Counted from the stretch's first letter, positions 50,876 to 60,783 are shown. The stretch: 64,000 nucleotides of DNA from Carboxydothermus hydrogenoformans Z-2901 (GCF_000012865.1 NC_007503.1:372001-436000), one strand, 5' to 3'. The notes: a model not told the origin generated them from the sequence alone. Numbers and translations: made by a program.

Positions 50876-51612
50876 TGTTTGCAGGATTAGATTTGGGCTC
50901 AACCAACTCAAAATTGGTGATTATTAAAGAAGATGGAAGTTATACTTTTAAGGTTGTCCCTACCAGGTATGAACCGGTGAAAGCCGGGGAGTTATTACTG
51001 AAAAATACCGGTGAGATCAGGAACTTAGTTGTTACCGGATACGGACGGGTAGCTTTTAACCGGGGAAAAGTCGTAACGGAAATAACCTGTCAGGCCAGGG
51101 GTTGCCATGAATTATTTCCGGAAGTGGATTATATCTTAGATTTAGGCGGTCAGGATGCTAAAATTATTAAAAAAGATGGTCAAGGAAGGGTAGTTAATTT
51201 TTTAATGAATGATAAATGCGCTGCCGGTACGGGGAGATTTCTTGAAATAATTTTAACGGCAATCGGTGATGATTACCGGGATGAGGATTTGATTAATGAA
51301 GAAAATGCCGTGCCTATCAATTCCATGTGCACGGTTTTTGCCGAATCGGAAGTCATTTCTCTCCTTGCCCGGGGAACTTCCAAGAGAGCAGTAATTGCAG
51401 GATTATTTAAAACAACCGCCAAAAGATTGGCTAAATTTGCAGAAAGCCTTGGTAAGCCTCGTAAGTTGATTTTTACCGGAGGAGGAGCAAAATATCCGGC
51501 TTTAAGACTGTTTTTGCAAAAGGAAATGGGTGTCGAGGTGGTTGTACCCCCAGAACCATCGGTGACCGCTGCCCTGGGTGCGGCTTTAATTGCCAGAGAA
51601 ACCGGGAGTTAA
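50875..51612 (+). CDS. ATP-dependent reductase of the double-cubane-cluster protein (archerase family)
   Basis: The 245-residue protein is an ASKHA-type activator: GLDLGSTNSKLVI at the start, DLGGQDAKII, the cluster-binding Cys of NDKCAAGTGRF (about residue 120) and SMCTVFAESEVISLLARG (second Cys, about 156), and TGGGAKYPAL. Dimers hold one 4Fe-4S cluster between subunits and use ATP hydrolysis to inject low-potential electrons. GTG 50875 shares its first base with the stop of the previous gene. The pair is surely a functional unit. Confidence 0.93.
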   Translation: MFAGLDLGSTNSKLVIIKEDGSYTFKVVPTRYEPVKAGELLLKNTGEIRNLVVTGYGRVAFNRGKVVTEITCQARGCHELFPEVDYILDLGGQDAKIIKKDGQGRVVNFLMNDKCAAGTGRFLEIILTAIGDDYRDEDLINEENAVPINSMCTVFAESEVISLLARGTSKRAVIAGLFKTTAKRLAKFAESLGKPRKLIFTGGGAKYPALRLFLQKEMGVEVVVPPEPSVTAALGAALIARETGS

Positions 51613-51628
51613 CCTTCCCGGTTTCTTT
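51601..51628 (+). terminator. Terminator of the double-cubane operon
   Basis: ACCGGGA (51601-51607) pairs with TCCCGGT (51616-51622), then TTCTTTTT. The stop codon lies inside the loop region. Confidence 0.85.
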
Positions 51629-51657
51629 TTAAATTAAAATTTTCACAAATGCAGAAA

Positions 51658-51687
51658 TTGTTGAATTAATGCGAATTTTGTTATAAA
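51658..51687 (+). promoter_or_regulatory. Promoter of the glycine cleavage operon
   Basis: TTGTTG (51658-51663), 18-bp spacer, TATAAA (51682-51687), about 25 bp before the riboswitch. Confidence 0.5.
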
Positions 51688-51714
51688 ATGTATACAGAAA
51701 ACTTAATAGGGCGG

Positions 51715-51926
51715 ATGAAGGCAGCAGGAGAGACCCGGTTTTTCGGGCGCCGAAGGAGTAAGCCTTTAAAGTGTTGCTTGGCTTTAAAGGTGAAACTCTC
51801 AGGCAAAAGGACTGTTGCCGGACGAAACTCTGGAGAGTCCCTTAAAGGGCACCCACGGGGAGTTTAATCTCTCAGGTCAAAGGACAGAGGCTAAAGCAGT
51901 TTGTTTTAGCTATCTGTCTTTTTTGT
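51715..51926 (+). ncRNA. Tandem glycine riboswitch with terminator
   Basis: Two aptamers: the first about 51728-51822 (GGAGAGA ... GAAACTCTCAGGCAAAAGGAC), the second about 51823-51890 (GACGAAACTCTGGAGAG ... TCTCTCAGGTCAAAGGACAGAGG). The terminator GACAGA (51883-51888) / TCTGTC (51913-51918) with inner CTAAA/TTTAG and T6 overlaps the end of aptamer 2, so glycine binding would prevent termination and turn on gcvT. Confidence 0.95.
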
Positions 51927-51981
51927 TTTTCTTGGGATGAAAAAAGTGTTGCTGTTAAAACTATTAAAAAGGGGTGATGGG

Positions 51982-53064
51982 ATGGAGAACTTGAAAAGGA
52001 CGCCGCTTTATGAGGAACATATTAAGCTTGGTGCGAAAATGGTTCCCTTTGGCGGATGGGAGATGCCGGTCCAGTATACCGGTATTTTAGAAGAACATAT
52101 GGCCGTTCGGACCGATGTAGGCATGTTTGATGTTTCCCACATGGGGGAAATAGAAATTACCGGAAAGCAAGCGGAACGGTTTGTTAATTACCTTATCACC
52201 AATGATGTTTCCCGCCTTAATTCCGGCGACGTAATTTACACTACTATGTGCTATCCCGATGGAGGTACCGTTGACGACCTTTTGGCTTATAAGTATTCGA
52301 CCGAACGGTATTTGTTGGTGGTAAACGCAGCCAATAAAGATAAAGATTTAGCTCATATTCTCCAATACAGGTGGGACGATGTTACTGTTACCGATTTATC
52401 CGACGAAACCGCCGAAATTGCTTTGCAGGGTCCAAGAGCCCAGGAGATTTTGCAGAAGTTAACCGCTTTTGATTTAAATCAAATTAAATATTTTGGTTTT
52501 GCCGAAATTGAGGTTGCAGGCGTTCCCTGTCTTGTTAGCCGCACCGGATATACCGGTGAAGATGGCTTTGAAATTTATTTTGCTCCAAATTTGGCTACAA
52601 AAATCTGGAATGAACTCTTAAATCTTGGTGTCAAGCCGGCAGGTCTTGGTGCCCGGGATACGTTAAGATTTGAAGCCTGTCTTCCTTTATACGGCCATGA
52701 ACTTTCCGCCGAAATCACACCCTTAGAAGCCGGACTGGGCTGGGCCGTTAAGTTTAATAAGGAAGATTTTATAGGAAAAGAAGCTTTACTTGCCCAAAAA
52801 AATGCCGGGCTTAAAAGAAAAATTGTTGGTTTGGAAATGATCGGAGCAGGAATTCCACGCCAAGGCTACGAAATAGTATTTAACCAAAGGGGAGTAGGTT
52901 TTGTCACCTCCGGTACCTTTGCACCGTTCCTCAAGAAAAACCTGGCAATGGCTATGGTGGATCTTGAGGCGGCGGAAATTGGTACCGAGGTGGACGTAAT
53001 CATTCGGGGGAAGGGCGTGCGTGCCCGCGTAATTTCAAGACCATTTTATAAAAGGGGGAAATAA
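51982..53064 (+). CDS. gcvT: Glycine cleavage system aminomethyltransferase (T protein)
   Basis: The 360-residue protein shows the GcvT hallmarks: [41 protein letters not shown] and [12 protein letters not shown]. It transfers methylene from the lipoylated H protein to tetrahydrofolate with release of ammonia. ATG 51982 follows AAGGGGTG; the upstream frame portion is leader. First gene of an operon of at least seven genes. Confidence 0.97.
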
Positions 53065-53066
53065 GC

Positions 53067-53459
53067 ATGAGTGTGGTACCTAAGGATTTAAAGTACAGCC
53101 GTGAGCATGAGTGGATTAAGGTAGATGGCAATATCGGTATTATCGGTATTACCGATTTTGCCCAAAAATCTTTGGGAGATATCGTATTTATTGAGCTTCC
53201 CGGTGTGGGGGATGAAATTTCCGCCGGAGATAGCTTTGGAGTTGTAGAGTCGGTAAAAGCTGCTTCCGACTTATATGCTCCCGTTTCCGGAAAAGTTGTG
53301 GAAGTTAATGAAGAAGTTATTGAATCGCCGCAACTGGTAAATGAAGATCCCTATGGTAAGGGGTGGATGATTAAAGTGGAAATTAGTAACGAAGCGGAGT
53401 TAGACGAACTGCTCTCCCCCGAAGATTACGAAAAACTTCTGGAAGAGGAAGGAGAGTAA
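53067..53459 (+). CDS. gcvH: Glycine cleavage system H protein
   Basis: The 130-residue lipoyl-domain carrier contains EHEWIKVDG and [17 protein letters not shown], with Lys64 as the lipoylation site. It shuttles the aminomethyl group between P, T and L proteins. ATG 53067 is 3 nt after gcvT. The lipoyl-making genes stand four genes downstream in the same operon. Confidence 0.97.
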   Translation: MSVVPKDLKYSREHEWIKVDGNIGIIGITDFAQKSLGDIVFIELPGVGDEISAGDSFGVVESVKAASDLYAPVSGKVVEVNEEVIESPQLVNEDPYGKGWMIKVEISNEAELDELLSPEDYEKLLEEEGE

Positions 53460-53460
53460 T

Positions 53461-54795
53461 TTGAAATATACTCCCCATACCCCGGACGAAGTCCGGGAAA
53501 TGTTAAGTAGCCTTGGCTTAAGTAGCATCGAGGAATTGTTTTCGGACATCCCGGAAGAGGTTAAACTTAAAAGGCCCTTAAATCTCCCTTCCGGGATGTC
53601 GGAATTGGAAGTAAAGAAACACCTGGCAAACTTAGCGGCTAAAAACGGTTCGGCGGATAAGTATACCGTTTTCTTGGGAGCAGGGGTATACGACCATTAT
53701 GTCCCGGCGGTGGTCAACCACATTTTGCTGCGCTCGGAGTTCTATACCGCTTATACTCCTTACCAGGCGGAAATGAGCCAGGGAGTTTTACAGTCGATCT
53801 TTGAATATCAGACCATGATTTGCGAACTAACCGGTCTTGACATCACCAATGCCTCGATGTATGATGGCGGTTCGGCTTTGGCTGAAGCCGCTCTGATGGC
53901 GGTAAGCCAAACCCGGAGAGATAAAGTTTTGGTGTTAGCCACCGTTCATCCCGAGTACCGAAGTGTGGTAAAAACCTACACCTGGGGCCCGGAAATTGAG
54001 GTAGTAGAAGTGCCCTATAAAAGCGGTACCGTTGACCTGGAAAAATTAGAAGAACTAATAGACGATAAAACTGCCGCGGTCCTGGTGCAACATCCAAACT
54101 TCTTTGGCCAATTAGAACCGGTTGAGGAAATCAGCCGGTTGATTCATGCCCAAAAAGGCCTTTTGGTGGTGGCAGTAGACCCCATTTCCCTGGGTATTTT
54201 AAAACCGCCCGCGGAATACGGCGCTGATATTGCTGTGGGTGATGGGCAGGCTCTGGGTAATGGCCTTGCTTTTGGTGGTCCGCACCTTGGCTTTTTTGCC
54301 GCCCGGAAGGATTTAGCCCGCCGGATGCCGGGACGCCTCGTAGGTTTAACTACCGATAAAGAGGGTAATCGCGGCTTTGTTTTAACCTTGCAGGCGCGGG
54401 AGCAGCATATTCGGCGGGAAAAGGCAACTTCCAATATCTGCAGTAACCAGGCTTTAAATGCCTTAGCCGCAACCGTTTATCTGGCTACTGTTGGCAAGAA
54501 GGGATTAAAAGAAATTGCTCTGCAAAGCTTACAAAAAGCCCATTATGCTTTTGAACGTTTAATTGGTGAAGGTTACGAACCTTTATTTAGCGGACCGTTC
54601 TTTAAAGAGTTTGTGGTAAAAGTTAAAAATGAAGAAGAAATTACCCAAAAACTTCTAAAACATCATATTTTGGCGGGGCCGGGTATCAGCCGTTTTTATC
54701 CGGAGTTAGCACCCGCTTTAATGATTGCGGTTACGGAAAAACGCACCCGGGAAGAAATTGACAATCTGGTGGAAGTACTGGGAGGTGACCGGTAA
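53461..54795 (+). CDS. gcvPA: Glycine dehydrogenase (decarboxylating) subunit 1
   Basis: The 444-residue protein is the N-terminal half of P protein (split form): [17 protein letters not shown] at the start, YHTPYQAE-like [14 protein letters not shown] and [14 protein letters not shown]. The pyridoxal lysine is on the partner subunit. TTG 53461 follows GAGGAAGGAG inside the gcvH stop region. Its stop overlaps the ATG of gcvPB (TAATG). Confidence 0.96.
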   Translation: MKYTPHTPDEVREMLSSLGLSSIEELFSDIPEEVKLKRPLNLPSGMSELEVKKHLANLAAKNGSADKYTVFLGAGVYDHYVPAVVNHILLRSEFYTAYTPYQAEMSQGVLQSIFEYQTMICELTGLDITNASMYDGGSALAEAALMAVSQTRRDKVLVLATVHPEYRSVVKTYTWGPEIEVVEVPYKSGTVDLEKLEELIDDKTAAVLVQHPNFFGQLEPVEEISRLIHAQKGLLVVAVDPISLGILKPPAEYGADIAVGDGQALGNGLAFGGPHLGFFAARKDLARRMPGRLVGLTTDKEGNRGFVLTLQAREQHIRREKATSNICSNQALNALAATVYLATVGKKGLKEIALQSLQKAHYAFERLIGEGYEPLFSGPFFKEFVVKVKNEEEITQKLLKHHILAGPGISRFYPELAPALMIAVTEKRTREEIDNLVEVLGGDR

Positions 54796-56255
54796 TGGGA
54801 AGCTATCCTCTGATTTTTGAATTATCTAAAGAAGGAAGAACCGGCTTTGAGCTTCCTGAGTTGGATGTTCCCGCTAAAGATATCAATAATCTCATTCCTG
54901 AAGAAATGCAAAGGAAAACCGAACCGGACCTCCCGGAAGTGGCTGAAGTAGATGTGGTTCGTCATTATGTGGGCTTATCCCGGCGGAATTTTGGCGTGGA
55001 TAACGGCTTTTATCCTCTGGGAAGCTGTACGATGAAGTATAACCCCAAGATTAACGAAGACACTTCAAGGCTTGCCGGTTTTGCTGAACTTCATCCCTAT
55101 GTGCCGGAGGAACTTGCTCAAGGGGCTTTAGAGCTGCTGTACGATGCGGAACAGTACCTTAAAGAAATTACCGGCATGGATCGTTTTACTTTCCAGCCGG
55201 CGGCGGGAGCCCACGGAGAATTTACCGGATTGATGATAATAAAAGCCTACTTGGAGAAAAAGGGCGAGAAGCGGACAAAAGTTATCGTTCCCGATTCTGC
55301 CCACGGTACCAACCCGGCAACCGCTGCCATGTGCGGTTTTAATGTGATTTCCATTAAGTCCAATGAACGGGGACTGGTAGACCCGGAGGAACTGGCAAAA
55401 GTTTTGGATAAAGAGGTTGCAGCATTAATGCTTACCAACCCCAATACCCTGGGACTTTTTGAAGAAGAAATTGTAAAAATTGCCAAAATGGTCCATGATG
55501 TCGGCGGGCTACTGTACTATGATGGAGCTAACTTAAATGCCATTATGGGGGTAACCCGCCCGGGAGATATGGGCTTTGATGTCATGCACATTAACCTTCA
55601 TAAAACTTTTTCCACTCCCCACGGCGGCGGTGGACCCGGTTCCGGACCGGTAGGGGTTAAAGCCCATTTAGCCGAGTTCCTGCCGGTACCGGTGGTGGAG
55701 AAAGACGGAGATCGGTACTACTTTAATTACAACCTGCCCAATTCCATCGGCAAAGTAAGGACCTTCTACGGCAACTTCCTGGTAGTGGTTAAAGCTTATA
55801 CTTACTTAAAAGCTTTAGGTGGCGAAGGCCTTACCGATGTCAGCCAAAAAGCTGTTTTAAACGCTAACTATTTAAGAGAAAAGCTTAAAAAATACTTCTA
55901 TCTGCCCTATGACCGGCTCTGCAAGCACGAGTTTGTCCTGTCCGGTAAGTGGCAGAAGGAAAAAGGGGTTCGGACTTTAGATATTGCTAAACGTCTGTTG
56001 GACTATGGAGTTCACCCACCGACCATTTACTTCCCGCTTATTGTTGATGAAGCGTTGATGATTGAGCCCACGGAAACCGAGTCCAAGGAAACTTTAGACC
56101 GGTTTATTGAGGTAATGATTGCAATAAGCCGGGAAGTAGAGGAAAATCCCGAACTTCTCCATGAAGCTCCCCACGTCACCCCGGTGAAGCGGCTGGATGA
56201 GGTGGGTGCAGCGAGAAATCCAATTTTGAGGTGGAGTAAAGATTGGCAAAAATAA
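54795..56255 (+). CDS. gcvPB: Glycine dehydrogenase (decarboxylating) subunit 2
   Basis: The 486-residue protein is the C-terminal half of P protein, with the PLP-lysine motif [18 protein letters not shown] (about residues 262-279) and [12 protein letters not shown]. It decarboxylates glycine and loads H protein. It overlaps the next gene by 13 nt, showing the operon continues into the lipoylation genes. Confidence 0.97.
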   Translation: MGSYPLIFELSKEGRTGFELPELDVPAKDINNLIPEEMQRKTEPDLPEVAEVDVVRHYVGLSRRNFGVDNGFYPLGSCTMKYNPKINEDTSRLAGFAELHPYVPEELAQGALELLYDAEQYLKEITGMDRFTFQPAAGAHGEFTGLMIIKAYLEKKGEKRTKVIVPDSAHGTNPATAAMCGFNVISIKSNERGLVDPEELAKVLDKEVAALMLTNPNTLGLFEEEIVKIAKMVHDVGGLLYYDGANLNAIMGVTRPGDMGFDVMHINLHKTFSTPHGGGGPGSGPVGVKAHLAEFLPVPVVEKDGDRYYFNYNLPNSIGKVRTFYGNFLVVVKAYTYLKALGGEGLTDVSQKAVLNANYLREKLKKYFYLPYDRLCKHEFVLSGKWQKEKGVRTLDIAKRLLDYGVHPPTIYFPLIVDEALMIEPTETESKETLDRFIEVMIAISREVEENPELLHEAPHVTPVKRLDEVGAARNPILRWSKDWQK

Positions 56256-57046
56256 CTTTCGTTTATCCCCATAAAACCAAACCGGTTACCGTTACCGGCC
56301 CCCACTGTGCCTTAAACTGTGCCCACTGTGGGGGCCATTATTTAAAAAGTATGCTGCCGGTTGAAAAGATACCAGATTTACCTGAAGTTAAAAGCCTTTT
56401 AATTAGCGGAGGCTGTACCAGAGACGGTAAAGTCCCGTGGTTAAAACATGCCGAATTTTTAGCCGAGCAAAAAGGAAACTTGAAATACAATTTTCATGTG
56501 GGATTAATCGATGACGACCGGGAAATTGACCTTTTGGCCCAAATAGCCGATGCGGTGTCCTTTGATTTTGTGATAGATGACGAAACAATTGCTAAAGTTT
56601 ATCACTTAAATAAAACCGGGGAAGATTATTTAAACACCTACCGGAAACTTAAGACGAAAGTTCCGGTGCTGCCGCATATAACTGTTGGCCTTCTCGGTGG
56701 AGAAATTAAAGGGGAATTTGAGGCAATAAAAGCTCTTTTAGAATTTAACCCACCGGCCATTGTGTTTATTATCTTTCGCCCTACGCCTGATACTGACTTT
56801 TCTGACCGTCAGCCGCCGGAAATTGCCAATGTTGTGGAAGTTTTTGAATATACCCGAAAACTTTTTCCGAAAACCCCGTTATATTTAGGTTGCATGCGCC
56901 CCGGGGGTAAGTACCGGAAAGAAATTGATTTAAAAGCGTTGGAGCTGGGCTTTGCGCGGATTGTGCAGCCCCATCCGGAGGTAGTGAAAAAAGCCCGGGA
57001 ATTGGGATATGAAATTGAGGAAGCGGGAGAGTGCTGCGTGTTATGA
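56243..57046 (+). CDS. Radical SAM protein, LipS-type lipoyl synthase subunit
   Basis: The 267-residue protein has the radical-SAM triad CALNCAHC (residues about 24-31) and SGGC...GKVPW nearby, but no second cysteine cluster motif typical of LipA. TTG 56243 follows GAGGTGGAG within gcvPB. With the next gene it forms the pair known as LipS1/LipS2, a two-protein lipoyl synthase first shown in Thermococcus. The operon position right after gcvPB and before an octanoyltransferase supports that role. Which of the two genes is LipS1 is not assigned here. Confidence 0.8.
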   Translation: MAKITFVYPHKTKPVTVTGPHCALNCAHCGGHYLKSMLPVEKIPDLPEVKSLLISGGCTRDGKVPWLKHAEFLAEQKGNLKYNFHVGLIDDDREIDLLAQIADAVSFDFVIDDETIAKVYHLNKTGEDYLNTYRKLKTKVPVLPHITVGLLGGEIKGEFEAIKALLEFNPPAIVFIIFRPTPDTDFSDRQPPEIANVVEVFEYTRKLFPKTPLYLGCMRPGGKYRKEIDLKALELGFARIVQPHPEVVKKARELGYEIEEAGECCVL

Positions 57047-57993
57047 GGGCATCGATTGGGACCCTGGCGGCGTTAAAGCTTAAAAAAGTCAAGGTAGAGG
57101 CTCTTCCCACTACTGCATATTTTATGCTCGGTGAAAAGTGCCAGCATGATTGTGCCTTTTGTTCCCAGGCGCGCTCCAGTCACGCCACTCCTGAGCTTTT
57201 ATCCCGGGTAACCTGGCCAAAAATAGAGGAGGAGGCGGTTTTTAAAGCGCTGGGGGAGGAACCTTCTGAAATACGCCGGGCTTGTTTTCAAGTCGTGCGC
57301 ACTAAAGAAAGTTTTGCGGAAATTTTGGAGAAGGCCAAAAAGTTAAAAGAAAAAGCGGCAATACCTCTTTGTGTTTCGTACAATGTTCGGGATGCCATTG
57401 AGGCTCAACAGATATTTGCGGCCGGGGCTGACCATATAAGTCTTCCTTTAGACGGTGCGGTTAAAAGGGTTTATGAAAAAGTTAAAGGCAAAAATTATGA
57501 GAAGTTTTACAATAAGCTTCTGGACTTAGCCGAGAAGTTTCCGGGGAAAATAGGTACCCATTTAATTGCGGGCCTTGGGGAGACCGAAGAGGAAATGCTG
57601 AAAGTAATGGACGATCTTCTAAAACACCAGATTACCATAGCTTTATTTGCTTTCACTCCCGTACCCGGGACCCGGTTAGAAAAAGAAAGTCCACCGGATA
57701 TAAAAAGTTACCGCCGGATTCAAGCGGGTTTTTATCTTTTAAAAAAGAATTTAAAAAGTATTTCTGAATTTACCTTTAAAAATGGACGGGTAGTAAGCTT
57801 TGGCTTGACGCGGGAGGAAATCCTGGAAATTTTTCAGGATGGCGAAGCTTTTCGCACCAGCGGTTGTCCTGACTGTAACCGTCCTTATTACAACGAACGG
57901 CCGGGAGGAACAATATATAATTATCCTCGCCCGTTGACTCCTGAAGAAAGAGAGCGGTGTTTGGAAGAACTTTTAACCGAACTGGAGGTGTAA
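57043..57993 (+). CDS. Radical SAM protein, LipS-type lipoyl synthase partner (biotin synthase-like)
   Basis: The 316-residue protein contains the radical-SAM motif CQHDCAFCSQAR and a C-terminal cysteine pair SGCPDCNRPYYNERPGG that could bind the sacrificial cluster. It resembles biotin synthase in fold. ATG 57043 overlaps the preceding stop (ATGA), so both radical-SAM genes are translated together. In the LipS pair the two proteins divide the two sulfur insertions at C8 and C6 of the octanoyl chain. No bio genes are nearby, so biotin synthesis is unlikely. Confidence 0.8.
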   Translation: MRASIGTLAALKLKKVKVEALPTTAYFMLGEKCQHDCAFCSQARSSHATPELLSRVTWPKIEEEAVFKALGEEPSEIRRACFQVVRTKESFAEILEKAKKLKEKAAIPLCVSYNVRDAIEAQQIFAAGADHISLPLDGAVKRVYEKVKGKNYEKFYNKLLDLAEKFPGKIGTHLIAGLGETEEEMLKVMDDLLKHQITIALFAFTPVPGTRLEKESPPDIKSYRRIQAGFYLLKKNLKSISEFTFKNGRVVSFGLTREEILEIFQDGEAFRTSGCPDCNRPYYNERPGGTIYNYPRPLTPEERERCLEELLTELEV

Positions 57994-57994
57994 T

Positions 57995-58804
57995 ATGGAA
58001 ACCTGGCGCTTTATCGATCACTGCTCCTTTTCCGGAGCAGAAAATATGGCGATTGATGAAGCATTATTACAGGAAGCTATAAATAATCACGGGGCGCCGG
58101 TTTTGCGCTTTTATACCTGGACCCGCCCGACTTTAAGCCTGGGTTATTTTCAAAAAGCTCAGGAAGAGGTGGATTTTTCCGAATGTGAAAAATTGGGGGT
58201 TGAAGTGGTACGCCGGCCTACCGGTGGGCGGGCGGTACTCCACGAATTTGAACTGACTTACTCGATTGTTGGCAGCATCCAGCATCCCAAGCTTTCTGGA
58301 ACGGTTTTGGAGTCGTATTTAAAAATAAGCAAAGGTCTTTTACTGGGTCTCAAAAACCTGGGAATTGAAGGGGAAATTGCCGAAGGGAAAAAAACATCCG
58401 ATTTATCGGCAATTTGCTTCGAAGCCCCTTCCTGGTACGAGCTGACGGTTATGGGGCGAAAAGTTATCGGAAGTGCTCAGGTTAGGCGGGGAGATTACCT
58501 TTTGCAACACGGGGCTATTGTTATAAAAATGGATGTGGATAAACTTTTTCGGGTACTAAAATTTAAGTCTTTAGAGCAAAAAGAACGAATACGGGCAAGT
58601 TTTCACAGAAAGGCGGGAGCTATTCATGATTTTTCATCCCGGGAATTTTCGCTGGCGGAAATAAAAGAAGCGTTTTTGGCGGGGTTTTCCGAAGGGTTTG
58701 AAGTTAATTTTATACGAAGTGAACTCTCCCTAAAAGAGCGTGAACTCAGTAGGCAATTACTGAGGGAAAAATACAATACCCGGGAGTGGTTGTTTCGCTT
58801 TTAA
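57995..58804 (+). CDS. lipM: Octanoyl-[acyl-carrier protein]:protein N-octanoyltransferase, LipM-like
   Basis: The 269-residue protein has the LplA/LipM fold signatures RRPTGGRAVLH (about 71-81), and CFEAPSWYELTVMGRKVIGSAQ split as catalytic Cys141 (ICFEAPSWYE) and GRKVIGSAQVRRGDYLLQHG. The Cys before EAPSWYEL is the LipM nucleophile, which favours an octanoyltransferase over an ATP-using lipoate ligase. It would load octanoate on GcvH as substrate for the two radical-SAM proteins encoded just upstream. Confidence 0.88.
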   Translation: METWRFIDHCSFSGAENMAIDEALLQEAINNHGAPVLRFYTWTRPTLSLGYFQKAQEEVDFSECEKLGVEVVRRPTGGRAVLHEFELTYSIVGSIQHPKLSGTVLESYLKISKGLLLGLKNLGIEGEIAEGKKTSDLSAICFEAPSWYELTVMGRKVIGSAQVRRGDYLLQHGAIVIKMDVDKLFRVLKFKSLEQKERIRASFHRKAGAIHDFSSREFSLAEIKEAFLAGFSEGFEVNFIRSELSLKERELSRQLLREKYNTREWLFRF

Positions 58805-58832
58805 AAAGCCCTGGCATGAGCCCGGGCTTTTT
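58803..58832. terminator. Bidirectional terminator after lipM
   Basis: AAAAAGCCC (58803-58811) pairs with GGGCTTTTT (58824-58832); it also ends the small gene on the minus strand. Confidence 0.88.
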
Positions 58833-59007
58833 AAGTTTGATCCAAACTTGTCAGTACCGGATCAAACATCTTAATTTGGCAGGTAGTACCGTTCCAGTGG
58901 CGACAAGCTTCACAGCTTTTAGTACTGGTTTTACCGGTTTTTGCAGAAAATTTTGGGCAGTTTAATCCTACCAAGTTGAGCTGGTCGGAACTGGCAAAAT
59001 TGGTCAT
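58831..59007 (-). CDS. Small cysteine-containing protein, 58 residues
   Basis: Translating the minus strand from ATG 59007 gives a 58-residue protein with four cysteines: NCPKFSAKTGK, then SCEACRHWNGTTCQIKMFD. The CxxC...C spacing and HW suggest a small metal- or cluster-binding protein. GGGAGGTG lies 6 nt upstream of the ATG and the shared terminator directly at the stop. I do not recognise a family. Good ribosome-binding site and clean bounds make it a likely real gene. Confidence 0.7.
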   Translation of the reverse strand: MTNFASSDQLNLVGLNCPKFSAKTGKTSTKSCEACRHWNGTTCQIKMFDPVLTSLDQT

Positions 59008-59114
59008 TTTTCCACCTCCCGTTTTTCTCCTTTATTTTTTGAAGTAAAAGTTTTAAATATGCATTTAGTTAATAGAAAACGGGGAATACTAAGAAAAAAT
59101 TTGCCGGGGGTGGA

Positions 59115-59354
59115 ATGATGCGGGAAAACGTAGGTACTTGGGATGCATTTTTACGCAGTTCCATGGGAGCAATGCTTCTGGGGTTAGGTATCGTAAATAA
59201 ATCAAAAAGTTTAATTTGTGTAGGAGCTATGGAGCTGGCTACCGGGATCACCCGCTGGTGTCCGGTGTTTGAGCTTTTTGGAATAAATACGGCCGAAGAA
59301 GATTTTTATTTTGAAGAGGATGAAGAAGAAATTTCTATTCCGTCGCCTAGTTAA
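59115..59354 (+). CDS. Small membrane protein, YgaP/DUF2892-type
   Basis: The 79-residue protein has NVGTWDAFLRSSMGAMLLGLGI and a second hydrophobic segment ending in the CPVFELFGI motif typical of the DUF2892 family. Its C-terminus is very acidic (EEDFYFEEDEEEIS). The family occurs alone or fused to rhodanese in YgaP; its role is unclear. GGGGGTGG precedes ATG 59115. Confidence 0.8.
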   Translation: MMRENVGTWDAFLRSSMGAMLLGLGIVNKSKSLICVGAMELATGITRWCPVFELFGINTAEEDFYFEEDEEEISIPSPS

Positions 59355-59365
59355 ACGCCTAAATA

Positions 59366-59416
59366 AGGGACGGTTCTGTAATTTGCGTTTTAACGCCTAA
59401 TGTAAGAACCGTCCCT
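59366..59416. repeat. Palindromic repeat, GGGACGGTTCT family, copy 2
   Basis: AGGGACGGTTCT (59366-59377) and AGAACCGTCCCT (59405-59416) with core TTTGCGTTTTAACGCCTAA. The flanks carry further TAAACGCCTAAA and TAACGCAAAT pieces, so the mobile unit may be longer than the core. Confidence 0.8.
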
Positions 59417-59456
59417 TTTTAGTGCTATAACGCAAATAGTGGAACGGACTTTAAAA

Positions 59457-60668
59457 TTATTCCATTATCCTTTTTTCACCGGAAATCGCCTGCAACGGCT
59501 TGATATCCTGGGTAACTTCCAAGACCCCCATAAACTCTCCCTTTTCATCCCTAACAGCAATATAACGGATCAAAACATATTTTCCTTGATAGTGAATCCA
59601 GAAATCTTCAAAATCTTTGCGCCCGGATTTTAAATCGTCCACTAACTTTTCTACAATATGGACGCTGGCCGGGGGATGGCAGTTTTCAACCCTTCGGCCA
59701 ATAATGGTTTTGGGTCGGACGAAAACCCGGTCCTTACTTTCGGAAAAGTATTTTACGATGCCATCTTTGTCCACAAAAGTTATGTCTACCGGCAGGTGGT
59801 TAAAGATTAAACCTATTTCTTTTTGGGTTAAAAGACCGGTACTAAACTTTATATAACCTTCCTTTGTTATTTCCTGGTTCTTTACTGAAATTTCCCGCTT
59901 TGGTTTCCACCCGGTTTGCGGTTCAATTAAACAATAACCTATTTCATCGCTTTGTTCGTAAATTGCCCACCATTCGTCTTCGGTTAAAGTTTCAAGACAC
60001 ATGGGAAATAAGATTTTTTCTTCCTTAAAAATCATTTCTTCAATTTTTGCCAAAACAGCTTCGGTTTTTTGGATTAGCTCTGCTTTTTTGTCTGGATCGT
60101 AATGTAATGCTAGAAGGCGGGCTTCCTTTAACGCTGCCCGGATTTCATCATCAACTCCCCACATAACTTTGGGTGGCCCCATGATGTTGTGCTTTTCTAA
60201 AAAAGGAAAGAGAAGATTTTCCTTACGGCTGTAATGTTTATCTAAATCTAAAAGTAGGTTTAATTTTGCGGTAAGTTCTAATGAGATGTTTTTTTCTTCG
60301 CCGGCGGTGGTTGCTTTAAATTTTGCTAAAATTTCCCTTATTTCCTCAATGAGCTTTTCCACCGCACGGTTTTCTTCTTTAAAGGTATAAACCGGATGGC
60401 CGGGCTGGGTTTCCGGGGCAGGTTGTTCTTCTAAGGATTCTTTAAAGACTGCGGCGTGAACGTCGCAAAGCCGTTGAACTTCTTCAACAGGTAAGCCTTC
60501 CTGTATCAGCATTTGTTCAATTAAGGTTATTTCGGTAGGAGCAACATCTTTTATAATCTCATCAAAACGCTCTTTTACTTCTTCTACCGTTTTGCCCCGG
60601 TGTAAATCTAAAATAATTTCCTTAATGGCTTTTTTTCTAAACTCCCGGTTGTTAATAAGTTCACTCAT
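59457..60668 (-). CDS. DUF438 / hemerythrin / PAS sensor protein
   Basis: The 403-residue protein has an N-terminal DUF438 domain (about 10-85), a hemerythrin HHE-type domain (about 95-240; HPVYTFKEE, HYSRKENLLFPFLEKH, EEMIFKEEKILFPM) that can bind a di-iron centre, and a C-terminal PAS domain (about 285-390). No output domain or membrane segment is present. Such proteins are thought to sense oxygen or NO. ATG 60668 follows GGAGGGG. It diverges from the peroxidase-like gene, with 115 nt between. Confidence 0.85.
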   Translation of the reverse strand: MSELINNREFRKKAIKEIILDLHRGKTVEEVKERFDEIIKDVAPTEITLIEQMLIQEGLPVEEVQRLCDVHAAVFKESLEEQPAPETQPGHPVYTFKEENRAVEKLIEEIREILAKFKATTAGEEKNISLELTAKLNLLLDLDKHYSRKENLLFPFLEKHNIMGPPKVMWGVDDEIRAALKEARLLALHYDPDKKAELIQKTEAVLAKIEEMIFKEEKILFPMCLETLTEDEWWAIYEQSDEIGYCLIEPQTGWKPKREISVKNQEITKEGYIKFSTGLLTQKEIGLIFNHLPVDITFVDKDGIVKYFSESKDRVFVRPKTIIGRRVENCHPPASVHIVEKLVDDLKSGRKDFEDFWIHYQGKYVLIRYIAVRDEKGEFMGVLEVTQDIKPLQAISGEKRIME

Positions 60669-60783
60669 AAAAACCCCTCCTTTTTAATTCTGTCTTTAGT
60701 TTATCCCAGATTTTTCTACTTAACAGTGATATATTTAACAATTTTTGCATAAATTTTTACAGGATTTTTTAGGAGGTGAGAGT

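Noticed and set aside
51680-51700. TGTATACAG shared with the mal upstream region (about 48087-48095) as a common operator
   Set aside because: Only nine bases are shared and they overlap -10-like AT-rich promoter sequence; chance is likely.
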